Origin: an uncultured Clostridia bacterium
GTDB lineage: Bacteria; Bacillota; Clostridia; Lachnospirales; Lachnospiraceae
Reading direction: 5' to 3'
NCBI GenBank assembly: GCA_947178045.1
Contig: CAMWWR010000013.1
Coordinates: 1-13,000, forward strand
Length of the DNA: 13,000 nt
Made by a program: the position numbers and the translations under genes. The stretch's first letter is position 1. Each line of letters begins with the position of its first letter. Positions 5,361 to 11,621 of this stretch are shown in pieces. A model generated the notes under the pieces. The model worked only from the letters and a program-made list of their open reading frames with translations, searched no databases and was not told where the DNA came from.

Positions 5361-5390
5361 TTGAAAAGTCTATGCAAGGTATGATACAAT
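5361..5390 (+). promoter_or_regulatory. Promoter of the CheX-like gene
   Basis: TTGAAA (5361-5366), an 18-base spacer and TACAAT (5385-5390), 38 bases before the start codon at 5429. This is consistent with a short leader. Confidence 0.7.
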
Positions 5391-5428
5391 GAATACATTG
5401 CAGAGCGAAAGATACGGGAGGAAAAAGA

Positions 5429-5896
5429 ATGGCGGCAATGAACGCTGATTATATCAATCCTTTTCTGCTCGCGTCCGCCAAAGTGCTCAAGGAAATGGTC
5501 TTTTTGGACGCGACGCTTGGAAAACCATATTTGAATAGCCTTAAGTTTAGCGATAATTCTTTGTTGATTATGCTCGGCGTTACCGGGGAGATAAAGGGAC
5601 AGGTAATTCTGGATTTTAAAAACGAGGTGGCTTTGGATCTTGCTTCGAAAATGTGCATGATGCCGATGACGGAGCTCAATGAGCTTGCGCAGAGCGCGAT
5701 CTGCGAGCTGTGCAATATGATACTCGGCAACGCGGCCACGGTCTTTTCAACAAAGGGAATTAAGATCGATATTACTCCGCCAACGGTATGCCGGGGCAAT
5801 GTTTCGTTTTCCACCGATTACGCGGCGAATATCTGCGTACCGGTCATCTACGAGGCGGAAAAGACAATCGGTATAAATGTTTCATTAAAAGGATGA
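5429..5896 (+). CDS. cheX: CheX-type CheY-P phosphatase
   Basis: A 155-residue protein matching the CheX/CheC/FliY phosphatase fold. The active-site helix reads SAICELCNMILGN: Ser89, Glu93 and Asn96 fit the family pattern [DS]xxxExxN, followed by GN and, about 20 residues later, the conserved Pro (117-118). Glu and Asn of this helix dephosphorylate a phospho-Asp on CheY-like receivers. There is one such motif, as in CheX, not two as in CheC. The start at 5429 has GGGAGG seven bases upstream. The gene has its own promoter and a terminator overlapping its stop, so it is transcribed alone. No chemotaxis or flagellar gene is in the window, so its receiver partner is not visible; orphan copies may act on other response regulators. 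Confidence 0.88.
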   Translation: MAAMNADYINPFLLASAKVLKEMVFLDATLGKPYLNSLKFSDNSLLIMLGVTGEIKGQVILDFKNEVALDLASKMCMMPMTELNELAQSAICELCNMILGNAATVFSTKGIKIDITPPTVCRGNVSFSTDYAANICVPVIYEAEKTIGINVSLKG

Positions 5897-5916
5897 TCGC
5901 GCGTCATCCTTTTTTT
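5887..5916 (+). terminator. Intrinsic terminator overlapping the cheX stop codon
   Basis: AAAAGGATGA (5887-5896) pairs with TCATCCTTTT (5904-5913) around a 7-base loop TCGCGCG, with the arm running into a T-stretch to 5916. The left arm contains the TGA stop of the CheX-like gene. Confidence 0.85.
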
Positions 5917-5963
5917 GCGCATATCCGAAAATACGGAAAAGCTTGATGCGGAGGGAGCAGGAA

Positions 5964-6455
5964 ATGTTGAATATTGTTTTGCTGGAGCCGGAAATACCGG
6001 CAAATACGGGAAATATCGGGCGAACCTGCGTTGCCACGGGAAGCCGGCTGCATCTGAGCCGGCCGCTCGGGTGTGATATTTCGGAGAAGGCGGTGCGGCG
6101 CGCAGGGATGGATTACTGGTTTTCGCTCGATCTGCGCGTGTATGAGAATTACGGGGAGTTCCGGGCGAAGAATCCGGACGCACAGATCTATATGGCGACG
6201 ACGAAGGCGCAGAGGGTGTACACGGAGGTTTCCTACGGGCCGGACGCGTTCCTTATGTTCGGAAAGGAGAGTGCGGGCATTCCGGAGGAGCTTCTGCTGG
6301 AAAACCGCGAGGGCTGTGTGCGCATTCCGATGCGCGGAGAGACGCGGTCTCTCAATCTGAGCAATTCGGTGGCGATCGTGGTGTACGAGGCGCTGCGGCA
6401 GCAGGATTTTGCGAATCTGAAGCTGGAAGGGCAGCTGCACCGGCATCGCTGGTAG
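5964..6455 (+). CDS. trmL: tRNA (cytidine/uridine-34 2'-O)-methyltransferase TrmL
   Basis: A 163-residue SPOUT-class methyltransferase, close to the usual length of about 155-160. It uses S-adenosylmethionine to methylate the 2'-OH of wobble position 34 in certain Leu tRNAs. Motif 1 is EPEIPANTGNIGRTC (8-22), motif 2 MFGKESAGIPEELL (98-111), and motif 3 IPMRGETRSLNLSNSVAIVVYE (121-142); motifs 2 and 3 form the knotted cofactor site and the dimer interface. The start at 5964 has GGAGGG (5950-5955) at a good distance; earlier TTG or ATG codons at 5943 and 5946 have none. It follows the cheX terminator and is closely followed by the MazG-like gene (15-base gap), so these two are probably co-transcribed. 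Confidence 0.95.
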   Translation: MLNIVLLEPEIPANTGNIGRTCVATGSRLHLSRPLGCDISEKAVRRAGMDYWFSLDLRVYENYGEFRAKNPDAQIYMATTKAQRVYTEVSYGPDAFLMFGKESAGIPEELLLENREGCVRIPMRGETRSLNLSNSVAIVVYEALRQQDFANLKLEGQLHRHRW

Positions 6456-6470
6456 AGTATGGAGATATTC

Positions 6471-6800
6471 ATGAGCAAAACTTTTGCAGAAATGCAGGAT
6501 ATGTATAAGAAGATTGTTAAGAGATTCAATAAAATAGAGCTGCGGGAGTGGAACGCAGAAGGCGCCATGATTGAATTGTCGAAACAAGTTGGTGAACTGG
6601 CAAAGCAGGTTATGATAAAAGAAAAGTATTATGCGTTAGAAGGGGATGTGAGCGATATTGATGAGCGTTTGGGCAATGAGATGGCAGATGTCATTGCACA
6701 GGTAATAAGATTGGCTGACTTTTATAAAATAGACTTGGAAAAAGCGTATATTGAGGCAAGGGACGATGAAGACAGATACCTGAAATCCAGACGCGTCTAA
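6471..6800 (+). CDS. MazG-like nucleotide pyrophosphohydrolase-family protein
   Basis: A 109-residue all-helical protein. The start at 6471 is preferred over the ATG at 6459 because GGAG (6461-6464) lies six bases before it. The MazG-type pattern ExxE...ExxD is seen as KQVGEL (Gln39, Glu42) and NEMADV (Glu70, Asp73), followed by a third helix (VIRLADFYKIDLEKAY) and DDEDRYL. The first position is Gln rather than Glu, which could weaken metal binding or be normal in this subgroup. Active members hydrolyse (d)NTPs to monophosphates plus pyrophosphate. Base and codon use is visibly more AT-rich than trmL before it and mutS2 after it, and it is followed by a 111-base palindrome. Together these hint at later acquisition. 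Confidence 0.8.
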   Translation: MSKTFAEMQDMYKKIVKRFNKIELREWNAEGAMIELSKQVGELAKQVMIKEKYYALEGDVSDIDERLGNEMADVIAQVIRLADFYKIDLEKAYIEARDDEDRYLKSRRV

Positions 6801-6841
6801 CTGCTAACTTGCCAAAGTTACATCGGCATAGTTGGTAAACA

Positions 6842-6952
6842 GTATGTGCCTGTACAGTGCCCCATAAGAATTTCCGGGAGTAAATTCGTAAAAAATACAA
6901 ATAACGGACAGAAATTCTTATGTCAGTTATTGGGTACTGGGAAGGCACATAC
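6842..6952. repeat. 111-base imperfect palindrome (MITE-like or structured RNA) before mutS2
   Basis: Three nested paired blocks are seen: GTATGTGCCT (6842-6851) with AGGCACATAC (6943-6952), perfect; CAGTGCCC (6855-6862) with GGGTACTG (6932-6939), one G-T wobble; and CATAAGAATTTC (6863-6874) with GAAATTCTTATG (6911-6922), perfect. The apical loop is 36 bases, and a 9-base bulge (6923-6931) lies on the right side. Total pairing is 30 bp. No T-run follows. The 6801-6979 gap contains little else apart from a short TAACTT/AAGTTA hairpin (6805-6820) and the mutS2 ribosome binding site. Confidence 0.75.
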
Positions 6953-6979
6953 GGAACTGGTAATAAGAAAGGATTCAAA

Positions 6980-9349
6980 ATGAACGAAAAAGTTTTAAAG
7001 ACACTCGAATATAACAAAATCATCGAAAAGCTCGCCAACTACGCGGGCTCGGCGATGGGAAGGGAAAAATGCGAGGCGCTCGTGCCGCTTTCGGAGCGGG
7101 AAAAGATTGAGTCGCTGCAGCAGGAGACGGCGGACGCGCTCTCGAGGCTCTACAAGAAAGGGACGCTGTCCTTTTCAGGGCTGCCGGATATCGGGGCATC
7201 CATCAAGCGCCTGGAGATCGGCTCGACCCTGGGCGCGGGCGAGCTGATGAAGCTGAGCTCGATGCTGACGGCGACGCTGCGTGTCAAGAGCTACGGCTGC
7301 AACGGCGGCGAGGAGATACAGGATTCGTTAGCTGAGCGCTTTTCGCTGCTGGAGCCGCTCTCGGTGCTGAACAACGAGATCAAGCCCTCCCACATTTCGG
7401 AGGAGGAAATCACCAAAGCCACAAGCCCGGTTCTAAAGCGCGTACGGAGACAGATCAAGGCGGCGAACGACAAGATTCATGAGCAGCTCGCGAAGCTGAT
7501 CACGGACGCGGGCACAAAGCTCATGCTGCAGGACGCGATCATCACGATGCGCAACGGGCGCTACTGCCTGCCAGTCAAGCAGGAATACAAAAATTCCTTC
7601 GGGGGCATGCTGCACGATCAGTCGGCGACCGGCTCCACGGCGTTCATCGAGCCCGCTTCGGTCGTGAAGCTGAACAATGAGCTTGCGGAGCTTGGCATCC
7701 GCGAGCAGGCGGAGATCGAGAAGGTGCTCGCCTCCCTGAGCGAGCAGGCGGCACAGCACACGGAGGAGCTTGCCTTCAACCGCACCACACTGGCGGAATT
7801 TGACTTTATTTTTGCGCGGGCAGTGCTCGCGAAGCAGATGAAGGCGATCCAGCCGAAATTCAACGACCGCCGCTATATCAACATCAAAAAGGGCCGCCAT
7901 CCGCTGATTGACCCGCACAAAGTCGTGCCGATTGATATTTACCTGGGTGATGCGTTCAACCTGCTTGTGATCACCGGCCCGAACACCGGCGGCAAGACGG
8001 TTTCCTTAAAGACGGTCGGGTTGTTCACGCTTATGGGGCAGGCGGGGCTGCACATCCCGGCGATGGACGGCTCGGAGCTCGGCATTTTCCAGGAGGTCTA
8101 CGCGGACATCGGCGACGAGCAAAGCATCGAGCAGAGCCTGAGTACCTTCTCGTCGCACATGACGAACACGGTGAAGATTCTGGAGCAGGCGGATGAAAAC
8201 TGCCTTGCTTTGTTTGACGAGCTGGGCGCAGGCACCGACCCGACCGAGGGCGCGGCGCTCGCCATGTCGATCCTGACCTATCTGCACAATCTCGGCGCGC
8301 GCACAATGGCGACGACGCACTACAGCGAGCTGAAAATTTTTGCGCTCTCCACCGAGGGTGTGTCGAACGCGTGCTGCGAGTTTGATGTGGAGACGCTGCG
8401 CCCGACCTACCGCCTGCTTATCGGCATCCCGGGCAAGAGCAACGCGTTCGCGATCTCGTCGAAGCTCGGCCTGCCGGAATTTATTATCGAGCGGGCGAGA
8501 GAATTCATCGGCACGAAGGACGAGAGCTTCGAGGACGTGATCAGCAGCCTGGAGGAGAGCCGCATCGCGATGGAGAGGGAGCGCGAGGAGACGGCGCGAC
8601 TCCATGCGGAGGCGGAGGAGCTGCGCAGGAAGTTTGAGGAAAAGAATGCGCGCATCGACAGCGCGAAGGAACGCATCCTGCGCGAGGCGAACGAGAAGGC
8701 GCGCGATATCCTGCAGGAGACGAAGGATTACGCGGATGAGACCATCCGCAAATACAATAAATGGAGCAGCGAGGGCGAGTTTGGCAAAGAGATGGAAAAG
8801 GAGCGCGAGGCGCTGCGGAACCGTCTCGGCGACAAGGACAGCCGCCTCGGCATCAAGGCGAAAAAGGCGAAGAAGGAGACATCGCCGGAGGATTTCAAGG
8901 TCGGGGATACCGTGCATGTGCTCAGCCTGAACCTGAAGGGAACCGTCAGCACGCTGCCGAATGCGAAGGGCGATCTGTATGTGCAGATGGGTATTCTGCG
9001 CTCGCTTGTAAACATCCGGGATCTGGAGCCCGCCGAGGCGGAGGTGGAGCAGAGCGTGCCGTCAAAGAGCGCGAGCGGAAAGCTCCGTCTGAGCAAGACC
9101 ATGAGCATCAGTCCGGAGCTGAATATTATCGGAAAGCGTGTGGACGAGGCGATTCCGATTGTGGATAAATATCTGGACGACGCGTATCTGTCGCATCTGC
9201 CGAAGGTTACGATCATTCACGGGCGGGGCACGGGCGCACTCAAAGAGGCCGTGCACGCGCAGCTCAAGCGGACAAAGTATGTAAAATCGTTCCGCGTGGG
9301 CGAATTCGGCGAGGGGGACCGGGGCGTAACGATCGTGGAATTCAAATAG
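6980..9349 (+). CDS. mutS2: MutS2 family ATPase/endonuclease
   Basis: A 789-residue protein, near the usual 780-790. The start at 6980 (MNEKVLKTLEYNKII) has AAAGGA seven bases upstream; an in-frame ATG at 6920 lies inside the palindrome and would add 20 atypical residues. The MutS core/lever region comes first, then Walker A GPNTGGKT (333-340), Walker B and adjoining segment with DELGAGTDPTEG starting at Asp413, and TTHYSELK. A charged coiled coil (about 515-595), a KOW-like segment (FKVGDTVHVLSLNLKGTVST, from 639) and a C-terminal Smr domain (714-789) with HGRGTG (747-752) follow. The Smr opening is LNIIGKR rather than the classical LDLRG. MutS2 lacks the mismatch-recognition domain of MutS and acts in suppressing recombination and in rescuing or splitting collided ribosomes in Bacillus; which role applies here cannot be told. 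It is followed after 40 bases by the response regulator. Confidence 0.96.
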   Translation: MNEKVLKTLEYNKIIEKLANYAGSAMGREKCEALVPLSEREKIESLQQETADALSRLYKKGTLSFSGLPDIGASIKRLEIGSTLGAGELMKLSSMLTATLRVKSYGCNGGEEIQDSLAERFSLLEPLSVLNNEIKPSHISEEEITKATSPVLKRVRRQIKAANDKIHEQLAKLITDAGTKLMLQDAIITMRNGRYCLPVKQEYKNSFGGMLHDQSATGSTAFIEPASVVKLNNELAELGIREQAEIEKVLASLSEQAAQHTEELAFNRTTLAEFDFIFARAVLAKQMKAIQPKFNDRRYINIKKGRHPLIDPHKVVPIDIYLGDAFNLLVITGPNTGGKTVSLKTVGLFTLMGQAGLHIPAMDGSELGIFQEVYADIGDEQSIEQSLSTFSSHMTNTVKILEQADENCLALFDELGAGTDPTEGAALAMSILTYLHNLGARTMATTHYSELKIFALSTEGVSNACCEFDVETLRPTYRLLIGIPGKSNAFAISSKLGLPEFIIERAREFIGTKDESFEDVISSLEESRIAMEREREETARLHAEAEELRRKFEEKNARIDSAKERILREANEKARDILQETKDYADETIRKYNKWSSEGEFGKEMEKEREALRNRLGDKDSRLGIKAKKAKKETSPEDFKVGDTVHVLSLNLKGTVSTLPNAKGDLYVQMGILRSLVNIRDLEPAEAEVEQSVPSKSASGKLRLSKTMSISPELNIIGKRVDEAIPIVDKYLDDAYLSHLPKVTIIHGRGTGALKEAVHAQLKRTKYVKSFRVGEFGEGDRGVTIVEFK

Positions 9350-9389
9350 GGGAAGGGAAGGCTGCAGAAGCGGCAGAATGAGGAGAGCC

Positions 9390-10124
9390 ATGTCTGAGAA
9401 ACAGAAAATTTTAATCGTTGACGACGATGAAAATATCGCGGAGCTGATCGCACTCTATCTGACAAAGGAATGCTTTGAGACGAGAATCGCGAACGACGGG
9501 GAGGAGGCCATCCGGCAATATCGGGAGTACGGGCCTGCCCTGATCCTGCTCGATCTGATGCTGCCGGGCATCGACGGCTATGAGGTGTGCCGGGAGGTGC
9601 GCAGATCGTCCAGAGTGCCGATCATCATGCTGTCGGCAAAGGGCGAGGTGTTCGACAAGGTGCTCGGCCTTGAGCTCGGCGCGGACGACTACATGATGAA
9701 GCCGTTCGATTCCAAGGAGCTGGTCGCGCGCGTCAGAGCGGTGCTGCGTCGCACCTCGCCCGCCCCGGAGGAAAAGGCGCCGGAGGAGGAGCAGGCGGGA
9801 GACTATGTGGCCTACCCGGATCTGACCATAAATCAGAGTAATTATTCCGTGACCTGGCGCGGCAGACAGATTGACATGCCGCCGAAGGAGCTGGAGCTGT
9901 TCTATTTTTTGGCATCGCACCCGAACCAGGTTTTCACGCGGGAGCAGCTGCTTGACCATATATGGGGCTACGAATATATCGGAGATACGCGCACGGTCGA
10001 TGTGCATATCAAGCGGCTGCGCGAGAAGATCAAGAACCATGAGCAGTGGGGGCTGGCGACCGTATGGGGCATCGGCTACAAGTTTGAGGCCAGGACGAAG
10101 CCGGCCGGCGGGAAGAGGAAATGA
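9390..10124 (+). CDS. OmpR/PhoB-family response regulator
   Basis: A 244-residue protein. The receiver domain (5-121) has the acidic pocket DDDE (11-14), phospho-acceptor Asp55 (LILLDLMLPG), Ser82 in IIMLSAKG and Lys104 in MMKPFD. After a Glu/Pro/Ala-rich linker (about 123-138) comes the winged-helix DNA-binding domain (140-233), ending HIWGYEYIGDTRTVDVHIKR and then TVWGIGYKFE, typical of PhoB-like proteins. The start at 9390 (MSEKQKILIV) uses AGGAGA just upstream; an in-frame ATG at 9378 is less well placed. It overlaps the kinase gene by the ATGA tetranucleotide, so the two form a coupled two-component pair. Target genes are unknown, but the HtrA-like gene behind its own promoter is an obvious candidate because of position. 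Confidence 0.95.
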   Translation: MSEKQKILIVDDDENIAELIALYLTKECFETRIANDGEEAIRQYREYGPALILLDLMLPGIDGYEVCREVRRSSRVPIIMLSAKGEVFDKVLGLELGADDYMMKPFDSKELVARVRAVLRRTSPAPEEKAPEEEQAGDYVAYPDLTINQSNYSVTWRGRQIDMPPKELELFYFLASHPNQVFTREQLLDHIWGYEYIGDTRTVDVHIKRLREKIKNHEQWGLATVWGIGYKFEARTKPAGGKRK

Positions 10125-11536
10125 AGCACAGAGCACTGTTAAAACTGATCGTCTGCTATCTGGTGGCAGTTGTGACCATGTTTGTCATGCTGAATTTTTT
10201 CGGCGCGCGGACGCTGAACCGGAAGATGCTTGCGGAGCGCGTCGAGGTGCTGTCCGAGGAGGCGGAGCTGATTGCGGAGGAATATGTCACGCCGTATTAC
10301 CGGGACGCAACGAGACTGAGCGACGTGCTCACGCAGCTGCGCAGCGTTGATCGCCTGCTCGGCACGAGAACATGGGTCGTCAGCACGAGCGGCGTGGTGA
10401 TCATCGACACGGCCATGGAGGCGCGGGGGAGGAATGTGGATAATCTCGATCCGGCATTTCTCGACCGTATTGTGGCGGAGGGCTATCTGACGGAGGTGAC
10501 TTTCCCGGGCGTCATGCCGCAGGAGATGCTGGCGGTGGCGCAGCCGATTTACAACAATTACAAGCTGCGCGGCTATGTCTGTACTTTTGTCTCGATGGAA
10601 TCCGTGCGCCAGGCGGGCTACGAGTATCTGGATATCGCGAATATCTGCTATCTTGTGTTCTTTGTCCTGATGCTGCTTATTTTTGTATTTCTCTATTTTG
10701 CAATGATCTATCCGGTCGGCCACATGACGCGGGTGACGGAGGAATATGCGAGAGGACGCTTTAATGTCCCGATGAAGATACGCTCGCGGGATGAATACCG
10801 GGATCTTGCGAATGCGATTCAGTTTATGGCTGATGAATTTCAGCGGCTGGACGAATACCAGAAAAAATTTGTGGCAAATATCTCGCATGATTTCCGCTCT
10901 CCGCTCACATCCATCAAGGGCTATGCGGAGGCGATGGCGGACGGCACCATTCCACCGGAGCAGCAGAAAAAATATCTTGACATCATTCTGTTCGAGGCGG
11001 AACGGCTGACGAAGCTGACGTCGAACCTGCTGATGCTCAGCGGCTTTGACAGCGCCGGAATTCCGCTCGACGTCACCAGCTTTGACATCAATGAGGTCAT
11101 CCGGCGCACTGCGCTGACCTTCGAGGGAGCCTGCACGAAAAAACGCATCACGCTGAACCTCACATTCCAGGGACAGGAGCTTTTTGTGGACGCGGATATG
11201 GGAAAAATTCAGCAGGTACTGTACAATCTGCTCGACAACGCCATCAAATTCAGCAACGCGGATTCGGCCATCGACATCAAAACCGAGGAGCGCGGCAGCA
11301 AGGTGTTCGTCGCGGTCAAGGATTACGGCATCGGCATTCCGAAGGACAGCATCAACAAGATCTGGGAACGGTTCTACAAGACTGACCTGTCCCGCGGCAA
11401 GGACAAGAAGGGCACCGGCCTCGGGCTCTCGATCGCCCGCGACATCATCCAGGCCCACCGGGAAAACATCAATGCGGTCAGCACGGAGGGCGTCGGCACC
11501 GAATTTATGTTCACCCTGCCCAAAACGGTCTTTTAA
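10121..11536 (+). CDS. Membrane sensor histidine kinase
   Basis: A 471-residue kinase: TM1 (about 8-28), an extracytoplasmic sensor domain (about 29-171), TM2 (about 172-197, ending in the IYPVG HAMP entry), HAMP (about 195-245), then dimerisation helix with phospho-acceptor His256 in ANISHDFRSPLTSIKGYAE. The catalytic domain has N-box LLDNAIKFS (370-378; Asn373), G1 box DYGIGIP (401-407), F-box WERFYK and G2 box GTGLGLSIA (431-439). All catalytic motifs are intact. The sensor domain (for example TWVVSTSGVVIIDTAMEARG) looks like a PAS-like dCache/sCache-type fold, but the signal cannot be told. It should phosphorylate Asp55 of the adjoining response regulator, whose gene it overlaps by 4 bases. 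Confidence 0.95.
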   Translation: MKHRALLKLIVCYLVAVVTMFVMLNFFGARTLNRKMLAERVEVLSEEAELIAEEYVTPYYRDATRLSDVLTQLRSVDRLLGTRTWVVSTSGVVIIDTAMEARGRNVDNLDPAFLDRIVAEGYLTEVTFPGVMPQEMLAVAQPIYNNYKLRGYVCTFVSMESVRQAGYEYLDIANICYLVFFVLMLLIFVFLYFAMIYPVGHMTRVTEEYARGRFNVPMKIRSRDEYRDLANAIQFMADEFQRLDEYQKKFVANISHDFRSPLTSIKGYAEAMADGTIPPEQQKKYLDIILFEAERLTKLTSNLLMLSGFDSAGIPLDVTSFDINEVIRRTALTFEGACTKKRITLNLTFQGQELFVDADMGKIQQVLYNLLDNAIKFSNADSAIDIKTEERGSKVFVAVKDYGIGIPKDSINKIWERFYKTDLSRGKDKKGTGLGLSIARDIIQAHRENINAVSTEGVGTEFMFTLPKTVF

Positions 11537-11566
11537 CGGATTTGTCATACTTCGTTCATAAGGATA

Positions 11567-11575
11567 TGGTATAAT
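11567..11575 (+). promoter_or_regulatory. Extended -10 promoter of the HtrA-like gene
   Basis: TGGTATAAT (11567-11575) is an extended -10 (TGn plus perfect TATAAT). No good -35 is found at 16-18 bases; TTGTCA (11542-11547) is 22 bases away, too far. The weak -35 fits a promoter that depends on an activator or on the extended -10. It lies 46 bases before the ATG at 11622. Confidence 0.6.
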
Positions 11576-11621
11576 TATCAGCGCCGATATACACTTGATA
11601 CGATGGGAGGAAGTGCCCTGT

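Noticed and set aside
6805..6820. TAACTT-GCCA-AAGTTA hairpin as a terminator after the MazG-like gene.
   Set aside because: The stem is only 6 AT-rich base pairs and no T-run follows.
6920..6979. A 20-residue N-terminal extension of MutS2 from the ATG at 6920.
   Set aside because: It lies inside the palindrome, has no good ribosome binding site, and the ATG at 6980 has AAAGGA and begins at the normal MutS2 N-terminus.
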